NCBI RefSeq assembly: GCF_900637395.1
Contig: NZ_LR134372.1
Span: forward strand, 1,240,001-1,304,000
Reading direction: 5' to 3'
Source: Campylobacter upsaliensis
GTDB taxonomy: Bacteria; Campylobacterota; Campylobacteria; Campylobacterales; Campylobacteraceae
Length of the DNA stretch: 64,000 nucleotides
The notes under the pieces were generated by a model. The model searched no databases, was not told the DNA's origin, and saw only the letters and a program-made list of their open reading frames with translations. Below, piece after piece: positions 51,094-61,033 of the stretch (positions within the stretch are counted from its first letter, which is position 1; each line of letters begins with the position of its first letter). The translations under genes were made by a program, and so were the position numbers.

Positions 51094-51783
51094 TTGGATT
51101 ATATATTTAACGCATTTAAAGAAGCTTTAAATTTACTTTTCAATGCCGATGAAAGCGTCATTTCAGCCATTAAAACAACGCTTTTAAGCTCAAGCGTTTC
51201 TATCATTTTAGCTCTTATGGTAGGCTTTCCACTTGGCTTTTGTTTAGGATTTTTTAATTTTAGACTTAAATCAAGCTTAAAACTACTTGTCAATACCAGC
51301 CTCTCCTTTCCTACTGTGGCTGTTGGGCTTATCATTTATGCCTTTATTTCCAGTAGGGGACCTTTGGGGGAATTTGGCTTACTTTTTACTATAAAAGCTC
51401 TCATTTTGGGGCAGTTTGTTTTAGCCCTACCCATTGTCATCGCCCTCTTTTCAAATTTAATAGAAAATATGGACAAAAAACATTTTTTACTCATAAAATC
51501 CTTTCATTTAAGCGCATTTAAGCTTGTTTTAACCATCATTTATGAATTACGCTTTGCACTCATTAGCATTATAGCTCTAGCTTATGGCAGGATAGTCGCT
51601 GAAGTGGGCGTAGCGATGATAGTAGGGGGGAATATCAAATACCACACCAGAACAATAACAACAGCCATTTCCCTTGAAACAAATAAAGGCGAATTTGAAC
51701 GCGGCATAGCCTTAGCCTTAGTTTTAATCAGCATAGCCTTTGTGCTAAATTTTCTTATCCACAGCTTAAAGAAAAATCGATGA
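51094..51783 (+). CDS. tupB: Tungstate ABC transporter permease TupB
   Basis: This 229-residue inner-membrane protein has five to six helices and the ABC coupling segment 'IKSFHLSAFKLVLTIIYELRFALISI' (in parts). Start is TTG 51094 with AAGGA eight bases upstream and a predicted leader of about 15 nt. It pairs with TupC, whose ATG overlaps its stop by four bases. Assignment rests on its position next to tupA and tupC and on similarity to TupB/ModB-type permeases. Confidence 0.9.
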   Translation: MDYIFNAFKEALNLLFNADESVISAIKTTLLSSSVSIILALMVGFPLGFCLGFFNFRLKSSLKLLVNTSLSFPTVAVGLIIYAFISSRGPLGEFGLLFTIKALILGQFVLALPIVIALFSNLIENMDKKHFLLIKSFHLSAFKLVLTIIYELRFALISIIALAYGRIVAEVGVAMIVGGNIKYHTRTITTAISLETNKGEFERGIALALVLISIAFVLNFLIHSLKKNR

Positions 51784-52724
51784 TAGAAATTAAAAATCTT
51801 AGCTTTTCTTATGGGACAAAAGGCATTTTGAAAAATCTTAATCTAAACCTTGACACTAGCAAAATAAGCATTTTAATGGGTGCAAATGGGAGTGGGAAAT
51901 CAACTTTTTTAAGGATTCTTAATTTTTTAGAAGGCGATTTTCATCAAAATATTAGCTATTTTAAGAAAAATATTTTACGCCGTGAGGAAAAAAGATGGCT
52001 TTATTTACTTTTTGCAGAAGCTTGTTTGCTAAATAGAAGTGTCGAAAATAATCTTAAATTTATCCAAAAAACCTACCAAATAAAGGGCGATTTAAAGGGC
52101 TTTTTAAGTGAAATTTACACACTTTTGGAGCTTGATAAAAGCTTACTTAAAAAATATCCCGGAGAACTCTCCTCAGGGCAAAGACAAAAAATAGCCTTTG
52201 CTATGGCTATGGCGGCTAGGGCGCGTTATTATTTACTTGATGAGCCGAGTGCTTTTTTGGATAAAAAGACCTCTTTTTTACTTAAAAACGCTATCTTACA
52301 TCTTAAAAAAGGTCTAAATTGCGGTTTTTTAATTACAAGCCACGATAAAGAATTTTTAGATTCTTTAGCTGAAGTGAAACTCTATCTTAGTGATGGAGTG
52401 ATTTTAGAATTTGAAAATACAAATATTTTTGAATTAAATCATCAAATTTTACATTTTGAAAATCCAATTAAATTTGACAAAATAGCTGACAAAATAGCCC
52501 TTAATCCTTACAAAATCAGCCTTTTTTCAGGACAAAAATACTGCATTAAAAATGCTAAAATCATAGCCTTAAGAACGCGTCAAAATGATGTTTTCATTAG
52601 AATTATTTCAGGGGATAAAATTTTAGAATTTGCCCTTGAAAACGAAGCGTTTAAAAAAGCAGATTTAAATCTTTATCAAAATTTAAATCTGGGCTTCAAT
52701 GAAGACGCACTTTGCTTTTTATAA
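51780..52724 (+). CDS. tupC: Tungstate ABC transporter ATP-binding protein TupC
   Basis: The 314-residue protein has an ABC domain with Walker A 'GANGSGKSTFL' (about 34-44), 'YPGELSSGQRQKIAFAMAM' and Walker B 'YYLLDEPSAFLD', and then about 100 residues ending in a TOBE/mop-like part ('KIIALRTRQNDVFIRIISGDKILEF', in parts), which in oxyanion transporters can bind the substrate and inhibit transport. The Q-loop region is short. It follows tupB with overlap and ends the plus-strand tup transcript. Confidence 0.9.
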   Translation: MIEIKNLSFSYGTKGILKNLNLNLDTSKISILMGANGSGKSTFLRILNFLEGDFHQNISYFKKNILRREEKRWLYLLFAEACLLNRSVENNLKFIQKTYQIKGDLKGFLSEIYTLLELDKSLLKKYPGELSSGQRQKIAFAMAMAARARYYLLDEPSAFLDKKTSFLLKNAILHLKKGLNCGFLITSHDKEFLDSLAEVKLYLSDGVILEFENTNIFELNHQILHFENPIKFDKIADKIALNPYKISLFSGQKYCIKNAKIIALRTRQNDVFIRIISGDKILEFALENEAFKKADLNLYQNLNLGFNEDALCFL

Positions 52725-52851
52725 TTTGTTACCAAAATTAACATAAAGATAAATTTTTTCTTAAATAAGTCTAAAAATACTCAATAAATCCATTAAACTT
52801 TCATACAATTAATTTTAATTCTATATAAAATAAATTTTTTAGGAGTGGATA

Positions 52852-54816
52852 ATGTATCAAAACGACACACAACTCATCAAGCCCAATAAAGAATTTGCAA
52901 AAAAGGCACGCATTAAAAATATCTGTGAATACTATGAACTTTACGAAGAGGCTAGTGAAAATTTTGAAAATTTTTGGGGGAAAATGGCTTTGGAGAAAAT
53001 CGACTGGTTTAGTCCTTTTTCTAGAGTTTTAAATGGGGATAATCCTCCATTTTATAAGTGGTTTGAAGGGGGGACTCTAAATGTAAGCTATCAATGTCTT
53101 GATCGTCATATGAAAACAAGGCGTAATAAAGCTGCCATAGTATTTGAAGGAGAGATGGGCGATTATGAAGTTTATACTTATAGAAGGCTTTTTCACGAAG
53201 TGTGTAAGGCAGCAAATTTACTAAAGCGTTTTGATGTCAAAAAGGGCGATAGAGTCGTGCTTTATATGCCTATGATACCAGAAAGTGCGATTTTAATGCT
53301 AGCTTGTGCGAGGATAGGGGCTATTCATAGTGTTGTGTTTGGCGGTTTTTCTCCAGAAGCTTTGAGAGATAGGATTATCGATGCGGGCGCAAAACTTGTC
53401 ATCACAGCAGATGGAGCTTTTAGACGCGGTAAGCCTTATATGCTAAAACCTGCCGTGGATAAGGCTTTAAGTGAGGGGTGTGAGTGCGTGGAAAAAGTGC
53501 TTGTTGTCATACGCAACAATGAGCCTATTAACTATGTTAAAGGGCGTGATTATGTTTATAATGAGTTGGTTAAAAACGAGTCATATAAATGTGAGCCTGA
53601 AATTATGGATAGTGAGGATCTGCTATTTTTACTTTACACTTCAGGCTCGACAGGTAAGCCTAAGGGCGTAATGCACGCAAGTGCTGGCTATATTTTATGG
53701 GCTCAAATGACTATGGAGTGGGTTTTTGATATAAAAGATTATGATAATTATTGGTGCAGTGCGGATATAGGCTGGATTACAGGGCATACTTATGTCGTTT
53801 ATGGACCTCTAGCTTGTGGAGCGACTACGATTATGTATGAGGGAACGCCGACTTATCCAAATTCTGGTAGATGGTGGAGAATGATAGAGGAATATCAAGT
53901 GAGTAAATTTTACACATCACCCACTGCCATTAGAATGCTTTACGCAGATGCACCAGATGAGCCTAAAAATTACGATTTAGGCACTCTTGAAGTTTTAGGG
54001 ACTGTGGGAGAGCCGATAAATCCTAGTGCTTGGAGCTGGTTTTATGAAGAAATTGGAAATTCAAAATGTGCCATTGTAGATACTTGGTGGCAAACAGAAA
54101 CTGGAGGACATATGATCACGCCTTTGCCCGGTGCTACGCCTTTAAAGCCTAGTTGTGCGACTCTACCTTTACCGGGAATTTTTGCTGAAATCATCGATGA
54201 GGAAGGAAATAAAAAGAGCATAGGTGAGGATGGTTTGCTTTGCATTACCAAGCCTTGGCCTTCTATGATAAGAGGAATTTGGAAGGATGAGGAGCGTTAT
54301 AAGGAAAGCTATTTTTCTCAAGCTAAAAAAGATGGAAAGCCTGTGTATTTTAGCGGGGATGGGGCTTTTTATGATGAAAGAGGCTACATTACCATTACAG
54401 GACGCACGGATGATGTGGTTAATGTCGCTGGACACCGTATAGGCACAGCAGAGGTTGAGTCAGCACTTGCCAAACATAAAGATGTAGCAGAATCTGCTGT
54501 TGTGAGCGTTTTGGATAGTATTAAGGGTGAAAGTTTATTCGCCTTTGTTGTTTTAAATTCTAATGCAAGTTGCGATTTAGGAAGTGAGCTTGAAACCTTA
54601 AAAGAACTCAATGACATTTTAAGAGCAGAGATAGGACCTATCGCTAAAATAGAGCAAATTCTTTACACGCCGGGCTTACCAAAAACAAGAAGCGGTAAGA
54701 TTATGCGAAGAATTTTACGCACCATAGCAAGAAAAGAAGAATTAAAACAAGATATTTCTACCCTAGAGGATTCTGCTATTGTGGCAAGTATCATCAAATT
54801 AGCTAATGAGCAATGA
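52852..54816 (+). CDS. acs: Acetyl-CoA synthetase
   Basis: Acs (654 residues) activates acetate to acetyl-CoA through acetyl-AMP. '[16 protein letters not shown]' is the P-loop, '[17 protein letters not shown]' and '[18 protein letters not shown]' are the adenylate-binding core, and '[14 protein letters not shown]' holds the lysine whose acetylation switches Acs off in other bacteria. AGGAG lies seven bases before the ATG, and TATATAAAAT at 52822-52831 may be its -10. It lets the cell reuse acetate when preferred amino acids run out. It converges with the MFS gene with 14 bases overlap. Confidence 0.97.
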   Translation: MYQNDTQLIKPNKEFAKKARIKNICEYYELYEEASENFENFWGKMALEKIDWFSPFSRVLNGDNPPFYKWFEGGTLNVSYQCLDRHMKTRRNKAAIVFEGEMGDYEVYTYRRLFHEVCKAANLLKRFDVKKGDRVVLYMPMIPESAILMLACARIGAIHSVVFGGFSPEALRDRIIDAGAKLVITADGAFRRGKPYMLKPAVDKALSEGCECVEKVLVVIRNNEPINYVKGRDYVYNELVKNESYKCEPEIMDSEDLLFLLYTSGSTGKPKGVMHASAGYILWAQMTMEWVFDIKDYDNYWCSADIGWITGHTYVVYGPLACGATTIMYEGTPTYPNSGRWWRMIEEYQVSKFYTSPTAIRMLYADAPDEPKNYDLGTLEVLGTVGEPINPSAWSWFYEEIGNSKCAIVDTWWQTETGGHMITPLPGATPLKPSCATLPLPGIFAEIIDEEGNKKSIGEDGLLCITKPWPSMIRGIWKDEERYKESYFSQAKKDGKPVYFSGDGAFYDERGYITITGRTDDVVNVAGHRIGTAEVESALAKHKDVAESAVVSVLDSIKGESLFAFVVLNSNASCDLGSELETLKELNDILRAEIGPIAKIEQILYTPGLPKTRSGKIMRRILRTIARKEELKQDISTLEDSAIVASIIKLANEQ

Positions 54817-56107
54817 CCTTGCCCATTAGCCCCTCTAATTCTTTTTGAGAAATTTGTGCTTTATCAAATTTTACCACTAAATGATGGTGATTTTTATACA
54901 CTTCCAAAACGCCCTTTAGCTTTGAAACAGCATTTATATCGAGCTTGGTATCAAGGGGCAAATAAAGATTTTTAAGGTCAAATGGATTTTTTAAGAAAAA
55001 TAAAGAAAAAAGCCAAAAAAACGCCAAAATAATCATAATCAAAGCTAAAATTTTCAACGCATCAAAATGTAAAAATATCCCACCTATTACGCCGCCGCTA
55101 AAACTTCCCGCATAACCAAAGGCATTAAATGCACCAAGTGCTTTGCCTTTTTCATTGACCTTGCAAAATTTAGAAGCACAAGATTGCATAATAGGCTCGT
55201 GCAAATTAAAACCTAGAAAGAAAATCGCCACAGCAGCGATAAAAATTGCTAAATGGTCAAAAAAGGCAAAAAGTATGTAAGAAAAGATAAAAAAAACAAC
55301 ACCAGCTAATAAAATGTGCTTTGCCAAACCCCTTTTCTCTCCCAAAGCCCCAGCAAAGCCCATAGCCACGAAGCCTACAAGCATAGAGGCAGTATAAACA
55401 AGCCATAATTTATCATAATGAAAACGCTCAACCAAAATAATAGGGATAAGCAAAAAGGCTATGGACATAAGCATTTTTTGCATAAAATTTGTCGCATTCA
55501 TTAGGGCTAAATTTTTTTCTTTAAGCAAAGCTAAAAGTGGAGTTTTGCTATTTTCGTGTGTGATTTTAGGCTCTTTTGGCACAGCAGTATAAAGCAAAAT
55601 AATGCAAAGAAGAGATAAGGCGGCACTTAAATCAAACAAGCTTGAAAGCCCAAATTTAGCACTCATTATAGGTGCTAAAACCATAGATAAAGCAAAAGCT
55701 ATACCTATAAAACCTCCCATCATCGCCATAGCCTTGCCTCTTTGCTCTTCGCTTACAAAATCGCTTATCATCGCACTTGCCACAGCACCTATCGCACCAG
55801 AGCCTTGCAAAATGCGTCCTAAGAGCATAGTATAAATGTCATTTGCCAAAGAACAAATTAAAGAACCGATGATAAAAAGCACTAAACCTAAAAGCATCGT
55901 TTTTTTACGCCCTATTTTATCACTAAGCATCCCAAAAGGCACTTGAAATATGACTTGCATTAAGGCATAAACACCCACAAGCAAACCGACCAAAAAATCG
56001 TTTGCATTTTCAAGTTTTAAGGCGTATAAACTCAGCACAGGCAAAACGATAAAAAGCCCAAAAAATCGACTCGCAACAATGAAAGAAAGAACTAAAATAC
56101 TACGCAT
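54803..56107 (-). CDS. MFS transporter with extra C-terminal domain
   Basis: This 434-residue, 12-helix major facilitator has '[17 protein letters not shown]' after helix 2 (the MFS motif A) and '[21 protein letters not shown]' (motif like motif C regions of drug exporters). The last ~70 residues ('[30 protein letters not shown]', in parts) are a soluble domain that looks like a small ferredoxin-fold (HMA-like) unit but without the CxxC metal site. The substrate is unknown; a drug or metabolite exporter is likely. It is divergent from rdgB. Confidence 0.82.
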   Translation of the reverse strand: MRSILVLSFIVASRFFGLFIVLPVLSLYALKLENANDFLVGLLVGVYALMQVIFQVPFGMLSDKIGRKKTMLLGLVLFIIGSLICSLANDIYTMLLGRILQGSGAIGAVASAMISDFVSEEQRGKAMAMMGGFIGIAFALSMVLAPIMSAKFGLSSLFDLSAALSLLCIILLYTAVPKEPKITHENSKTPLLALLKEKNLALMNATNFMQKMLMSIAFLLIPIILVERFHYDKLWLVYTASMLVGFVAMGFAGALGEKRGLAKHILLAGVVFFIFSYILFAFFDHLAIFIAAVAIFFLGFNLHEPIMQSCASKFCKVNEKGKALGAFNAFGYAGSFSGGVIGGIFLHFDALKILALIMIILAFFWLFSLFFLKNPFDLKNLYLPLDTKLDINAVSKLKGVLEVYKNHHHLVVKFDKAQISQKELEGLMGKVIAH

Positions 56108-56206
56108 TGCTTATCCTTGATTGAAAAGGGCTTATTTTACTTAAAAAGCTTTAACGCTTTATTAAGTTTAAAAAAGTAAGATTAAGCCTTAATAAAATAA
56201 GGATAA

Positions 56207-56821
56207 ATGATGAAAATTATTTTAGCAAGTTCCAACGCACATAAATTAAAAGAATTCAAAGAGCTTTTAAATGGATACGAAATTCACAGCCTTAATGCTT
56301 TTATTAAGCCTTTTGATATAGAAGAAAATGGCAAAAGCTTTAAGGAAAATGCCAACATCAAATCAAAAGCAGTTTTTGAAAAATTAAGCTCAAAGGAACA
56401 AGAAAAAAGCATAGTTTTAAGCGATGATAGTGGAATTTGCGTTAAGGCTTTAAATAGTGCACCCGGAATTTACTCGGCACGCTATTCTTTAAAAGCCGAT
56501 GATAAAAATAACCGCTTAAAGCTCATTGAAGAATTAGAAAAATTAAGCCTTAAAGAAAGTCTTGCGTATTATGTTTGTGCTTTAAGTCTTAGTTCTAAAT
56601 TTGGCACTTTTAGTCTAAGTGCTAAAATGTATGGTAGGGTTATCACTGACGAAAGGGGTGAAAATGGCTTTGGTTATGATAGTCTTTTTATCCCTGCAAA
56701 TTATGATAAAACCTTAGCTCAGCTAAGTAGCTTGGAAAAAAATGCCATTTCCCACCGCTTTAAAGCCCTAGAACTTGCTAAAATTTTCTTAAAAACACTC
56801 AAAAAGGCTTATCAATGCTAA
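56207..56821 (+). CDS. rdgB: dITP/XTP pyrophosphatase
   Basis: RdgB/HAM1 (204 residues) hydrolyses dITP, ITP and XTP to clean the nucleotide pool. Motifs: '[18 protein letters not shown]' at the start, '[24 protein letters not shown]' (in parts), and '[15 protein letters not shown]', 'AISHRFKAL' at the end, all characteristic. Two ATGs are adjacent (56207 and 56210), both after AAGGA. A 26-codon membrane ORF overlaps its last codons. Confidence 0.94.
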   Translation: MMKIILASSNAHKLKEFKELLNGYEIHSLNAFIKPFDIEENGKSFKENANIKSKAVFEKLSSKEQEKSIVLSDDSGICVKALNSAPGIYSARYSLKADDKNNRLKLIEELEKLSLKESLAYYVCALSLSSKFGTFSLSAKMYGRVITDERGENGFGYDSLFIPANYDKTLAQLSSLEKNAISHRFKALELAKIFLKTLKKAYQC

Positions 56822-56895
56822 CTTTTTTAAAATATCTTAGTATAGCCACCGTTGCTTATATTATTTTAGCACTTTTGGCTTATTATTTCTCTTAG
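56815..56895 (+). CDS. Possible 26-residue single-helix membrane protein
   Basis: ATG 56815 overlaps the rdgB stop (ATGCTAA) and AAGG lies eight bases upstream. The 26-codon frame encodes a short Lys-containing N-terminus and then one hydrophobic helix ('[17 protein letters not shown]' at its end), a typical small membrane protein. Its 3' end is antisense to the last 35 bases of the RND gene. I do not recognise it. Confidence 0.4.
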   Translation: MLTFLKYLSIATVAYIILALLAYYFS

Positions 56896-59308
56896 CATAA
56901 AAGCTAATTAAAAGACTAGGTAGCAAAAATAAACTGCCAAACAAAAGCAAAATCATCACCAAAGTCGTTAAAATCCCAAAATAAATGGTCGGGATAAAAT
57001 TACTACTCATCATCACGCTAAAGCCCAAAACAATGCTAATACTCGTATAATAAAGTGCCGTCCCTATGAAAAGATGTGAATTGACAATGGCTTTTTTCAC
57101 ACTATTATGCTTAAGCTCTTCTTTAAAGCGGTAAATATAATGCAAAATATCATCAACCCCTATGCCTATGGCAATGGCAGCTATGGTAATGCTCATTAAA
57201 TCAAGAGGGATATCTAAAAAGCCCATAAAAGCAAAGACTAAGCTTAGTGGGATAAGATTACAAATTATGGCTATGGTAGCTATTTTAAAACTTCTAAAAA
57301 TAAGCACAAAAAGCGTAAAAATCGCCAAAACCACAAAGGCTAAAGTATCAAACTGCGAGGAAAAAAGACTTTGAAGCATATTATTATAAAGGAGCATTAT
57401 GCCAGTGATTTGCACCTCTACACCTTCATTTTTTAAAAGCTCATTAAGCTCATTTTCCAAATTCTTTAAAAAGGTATCGCGTTTTAAATTGGGATTAGAA
57501 TCAATGACGCGTATGCTAAATCTAAGCTCATTTTGCTTGATATTTACAAAAGGAGAAAGCAAGTCTTGCTTAAAATTCGGTGGTAAATTTTCATTTAAAA
57601 ACGCCAGAGCAAAATCGTCCAAATCTTTACCATTATTAATACTTTTGCCTAAACTTAAAAGACTATTAAGGCTCAAAACAGAGCCTACAAATTCCTTATT
57701 TTCTAAAAAATGATGCACCTTTTTAGCAATACGCGTTTTTTTAGAATCAAACCAGTAAGTATCTTTTAAAGCAAGACTTTCAAATTCATCTTCAAAACTA
57801 TCTAAATTTTCGCCATCTTTCATTTGACTTTTTTGCTGCTCTTTAAAACGGATAATAATATCAAGTGGCAGGGTCCCACCCAAATCTTTATCGATGACAA
57901 GTAAGCCCTCCTTAATGGCACTGCCATCTTTAAAATAATTCACAAAAGAATTTTCCACCTTCAACTTAGGAATTTCTATAAAGGCTAAAATAAGTGCGAT
58001 AAAAGCTAAAGCATAAATGAATTTCTTGCGTTTTATGCTGACATTAGCACACCAAAGCAAAAAGGAAAGTTTAAATTCTTTTTGCGTGAAATTTTGCTTT
58101 TTTAAAAGCATTAAAGCACTAGATAAAAAAAGATAAGATAAGATAAGTCCCAAGCCTATGCCAAGACTCATCATAATCCCAAGCTTAATAATAGGCTCAA
58201 TATGCGAAAAAATCAAAGAAAAAAAGCCTATCATAGTCGTAAAAATGGCAAAAAAACTAGGTTTTGCCTTAGCAAGTAAGGTCTGTAAAACAAGTCTTTT
58301 TTGCGTAGTATTTGGGTAAAGGCGTGAAATTTCTATAAAATGCGTTATCAAATGCACAACAACAGAAAGCGTGATGATGAGCATTAGTGGGGCATAATTA
58401 GACGAAATAACAGTTACAGGAAAATCAAGCAGAGCAAAAAGCCCACTAGCCGAGCTTAAAGAGATAAAGCAAATAAAAAGCGATAAAATCATCAAAGAAA
58501 AGGAACGGAAAAAATACCAAAGTGCAAATCCTAGCAAAAACACTAAAGAAATTCCATAAAGCTTTAAATCGTCCTTAATGTAGCTTATCATATCATCGCT
58601 TATCATATTCACGCCACCAAGATAAAGCCTTGCTCCATCTTTTTCATAGCCGCTCATTATGGTGCGAATTTGTGTTAAAAGTGCTTTATTAAAAGCATTT
58701 TGCGTTTCTTGGTGCGTTTTAATTTGCGTTCTTAAACGCTCTTTTTCATTTTCATCTTTTGCCCCATCTCTTGCTTCGATTAAATCGATATAGGTCAAAT
58801 CGGGCTTAAGATAGATAATTAAAGCTGTGGTTTTTCCGTCTTTTGCGATGATGTTATTTTGATAAAAGGGGCTGGTGAGAATTTCATCTTTTGCCCTGCT
58901 TTGATTAATGTCCTTGCTTGTGATATTTGGGATATTTTGCATTAATTCTTTTAAGTCTTTATTTTCACTACTTAAAAGCAAGGGAGCATTAATGATGCTA
59001 AAAACCCTCTCCACGCCCCTGACACTCTCAAGTTCCTTATGTAAATTTTCTAACTTTTTTAAACTTGTTTGACTAAAAGGATTTTCATCACTTGGCTTAA
59101 AAACTAACATTAAAAAATTATCACTCTTATAATGCTTAGAAAGCTCTCTAAAAGTCTTTAAGTCTTTGTCATCTTCTAAAAGCAAACTTTCAGCACTCGC
59201 ATCAATATGCAGTTTAAAAGCGAAAAAGCTTAAAAACACACAAAAAAGCAAGGTAAGCAAAAAGGTGCTTTTGGGATGATTAATGAGAAATTTTAAGAAA
59301 AAAGCCAT
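56861..59308 (-). CDS. RND/MMPL family exporter
   Basis: The 815-residue protein has twelve membrane helices in two halves, each with a large periplasmic loop (about 30-230 and 435-620), the RND plan. Motifs such as 'AIAAIAIGIGVDDILHYIYRFKEEL' (in parts), with Asp residues in helix 10 for proton relay, and 'VVVHLITHFIEISRLYP' in helix 4 support activity. It is the MMPL/HpnN-like group that moves lipids or hydrophobic compounds rather than the AcrB drug group; length and single-gene organisation fit. Upstream genes mlaC and mlaA run into it with one-base overlap, so it is a plausible lipid transporter partner. Confidence 0.85.
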   Translation of the reverse strand: MAFFLKFLINHPKSTFLLTLLFCVFLSFFAFKLHIDASAESLLLEDDKDLKTFRELSKHYKSDNFLMLVFKPSDENPFSQTSLKKLENLHKELESVRGVERVFSIINAPLLLSSENKDLKELMQNIPNITSKDINQSRAKDEILTSPFYQNNIIAKDGKTTALIIYLKPDLTYIDLIEARDGAKDENEKERLRTQIKTHQETQNAFNKALLTQIRTIMSGYEKDGARLYLGGVNMISDDMISYIKDDLKLYGISLVFLLGFALWYFFRSFSLMILSLFICFISLSSASGLFALLDFPVTVISSNYAPLMLIITLSVVVHLITHFIEISRLYPNTTQKRLVLQTLLAKAKPSFFAIFTTMIGFFSLIFSHIEPIIKLGIMMSLGIGLGLILSYLFLSSALMLLKKQNFTQKEFKLSFLLWCANVSIKRKKFIYALAFIALILAFIEIPKLKVENSFVNYFKDGSAIKEGLLVIDKDLGGTLPLDIIIRFKEQQKSQMKDGENLDSFEDEFESLALKDTYWFDSKKTRIAKKVHHFLENKEFVGSVLSLNSLLSLGKSINNGKDLDDFALAFLNENLPPNFKQDLLSPFVNIKQNELRFSIRVIDSNPNLKRDTFLKNLENELNELLKNEGVEVQITGIMLLYNNMLQSLFSSQFDTLAFVVLAIFTLFVLIFRSFKIATIAIICNLIPLSLVFAFMGFLDIPLDLMSITIAAIAIGIGVDDILHYIYRFKEELKHNSVKKAIVNSHLFIGTALYYTSISIVLGFSVMMSSNFIPTIYFGILTTLVMILLLFGSLFLLPSLLISFYAKRNNKPKVLK

Positions 59309-59877
59309 TATTTGATGATGATATCATTAAGCTTGTTTAATAAATCTTTAAAAGTGCCATTTTCTAAAATATCGCCAAATTGCGAACGATAGGTTTGTAT
59401 AATGCTAACGCCCAAAACATCGACATCGTAAATCAGCCAATCATCATTTTCTTTATAGAATTTAAAAATAATGAATTTTTTTTCTCCATCGACTAGCATA
59501 GAACTTGTGAGAAAATAACGCTTTTCATTTTTCTGCTCTCCGCCTTCAACTTTTAAAATTTGATCCTTATAAAGCTCGAGCTTATCAGTAAAGCTTTTTT
59601 TAAGACTTGCCTCAAAAGCCTTGTTAAATTCCGCCACTTCATCTTGACTTAATTTTTGATAATATTTAGATAAAGACAATTTTGCCATTAATTTATAATC
59701 AAAAACTTCGTCAAAAAGCTTAAAAATATCCTGTGCGGCGACTTTTTTATCGCCTTTTGTGTTTTGTAAGATTTTTAAACTCTCATTGATATTGTTTTGC
59801 ATAAAACTTTCAATTTCATTTAAATTAAGTGCAAAAGCACTCAACGCTATCGTAAGTAATAATAAAATTTTTCGCAT
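59308..59877 (-). CDS. mlaC: MlaC/Ttg2D family phospholipid-binding protein
   Basis: This 189-residue periplasmic protein has a signal peptide (about 1-16, 'LSAFALNL'). 'FDYKLMAKLSLSKYYQKLSQDEVAEFNKAFEASLKKSF' (seen in parts, about 50-95) and 'DWLIYDVDVLGVSIIQTYRSQFGDIL' (about 145-170) are the MlaC/Tol-tol-Ttg2 signatures. MlaC carries phospholipid between MlaA in the outer membrane and an inner-membrane transporter. Here the next gene is an RND protein rather than MlaFEDB. Confidence 0.88.
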   Translation of the reverse strand: MRKILLLLTIALSAFALNLNEIESFMQNNINESLKILQNTKGDKKVAAQDIFKLFDEVFDYKLMAKLSLSKYYQKLSQDEVAEFNKAFEASLKKSFTDKLELYKDQILKVEGGEQKNEKRYFLTSSMLVDGEKKFIIFKFYKENDDWLIYDVDVLGVSIIQTYRSQFGDILENGTFKDLLNKLNDIIIK

Positions 59878-59885
59878 TTTTCTTC

Positions 59886-60578
59886 CTATTTGCTAAGTTC
59901 TTTACGCCTTTGCTCGTAAGCATCACGCAAAAACGGATATAAATTTGGCGTATTATAATAAATTTCATCAATTTCATCAAGATGAAAGGATAGCTCATTG
60001 GCAAAGCCGTAAGCCCCCACCAAAAAACTGGCATAATCAGGCTCAATATAAGCCGTAGGCGTAGCATACCAAAGTGCTGGTAAGCTTAAAGTATCTCTTA
60101 AATTACTCGGTCCTAAAATAGGTAAAACGATATGAAAGCCCTCACCCACTCCCCAATGTGCCAAAACAAGTCCTAAATCTGCAGGATGCTTTTCTATCCC
60201 CATTTCACTAGCGATATCCCTAAGCCCACCAAAGCCCATAATAGAATTTGCGATAAAACGCTTAAGCTCATCACCAGCATTATCAAATTTAAGTTGCAAA
60301 ACATTTCCCACTACACGAAAAGGTGCTAGTAAATTATCAAAAAAATTCCTCGCACCAGAGCGCACGAAACTGGGTATTATAGCATTATAACCCTTTAACG
60401 CAGGACGCATTACATAAGTATAAAGTCCGACATTAAATTCTGTTATCATTTTATTATAACCAAAAAGAGGGTCGCTAACTTCATATTGTTGATACTCTTT
60501 TTCAAAATCTTCCAATTTCTCAGCCACACTAACGCTAACAAAACCACAAAATAATAATAAAAATAATATCTTTTTCAC
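59886..60578 (-). CDS. mlaA: MlaA/VacJ family protein
   Basis: MlaA (230 residues) removes mislocalised phospholipids from the outer leaflet of the outer membrane. 'DPLFGYNKMITEFNVGLYTYVMRPALKGYNAIIP' and 'GARNFFDNLLAPFRVVGNVLQLKFDNAGDELKRFIANSIMGFGGLRDIA' (both in parts) and 'LAHWGVGEGFHIVLPILGPSNLRD' are the family core. The signal peptide ends near 'VSVAEK' and lacks a proper lipobox (Cys11 is preceded by Phe), so it does not look lipidated, unlike E. coli MlaA. It is in an operon with mlaC and an RND gene. Confidence 0.92.
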   Translation of the reverse strand: MKKILFLLLFCGFVSVSVAEKLEDFEKEYQQYEVSDPLFGYNKMITEFNVGLYTYVMRPALKGYNAIIPSFVRSGARNFFDNLLAPFRVVGNVLQLKFDNAGDELKRFIANSIMGFGGLRDIASEMGIEKHPADLGLVLAHWGVGEGFHIVLPILGPSNLRDTLSLPALWYATPTAYIEPDYASFLVGAYGFANELSFHLDEIDEIYYNTPNLYPFLRDAYEQRRKELSK

Positions 60579-60586
60579 ACTTTTCC

Positions 60587-61027
60587 TTAAAGTTCAATAT
60601 CCCAATAAAACTCCACCCATTCACTAGCCTCCTTAACGCTAAATTCAGGTTGTAAAAGAGCAGTTTTTTTGTAAAAAATCGTTGCGATTTTAAGCTCTAT
60701 ATGTGGAAATTTCGCCTTTAAAATTCTCTTAATTTCACTCAAACTTTCCCCACTATCGACAATATCATCGATCAATAAAACTCTCTTATAAGCACTTAAA
60801 TTTGGGATATTAAAAACCTCAACACTATCAAGCTTTCTTGTATCATCATAATGGATACTATTTAAAGCAAATAAATTTCTAGTCTTTAGTGCTACCGCTA
60901 AAGAATGTCCAAGACTAAGTCCTCCTCTAGCTATGGCGACTAAGGCATCTGGTGCAAATTCCTCTTTCACTTTTTTTGCTAAGAATTTCACATCTTTTTC
61001 GAAATCTTCATAAGCGTAAAACATCAT
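60587..61027 (-). CDS. Purine phosphoribosyltransferase
   Basis: This 146-residue type I phosphoribosyltransferase has the PRPP-binding motif 'VLLIDDIVDSGESL' (about 86-99) and 'ALVAIARGGLSLGHSLA' as the PP loop. Size and sequence resemble xanthine-guanine phosphoribosyltransferase (Gpt-type). It lies seven bases after the purine permease gene, so import and salvage are probably coupled. Which base it prefers is not clear from sequence. Confidence 0.85.
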   Translation of the reverse strand: MMFYAYEDFEKDVKFLAKKVKEEFAPDALVAIARGGLSLGHSLAVALKTRNLFALNSIHYDDTRKLDSVEVFNIPNLSAYKRVLLIDDIVDSGESLSEIKRILKAKFPHIELKIATIFYKKTALLQPEFSVKEASEWVEFYWDIEL

Positions 61028-61033
61028 TTTTCC

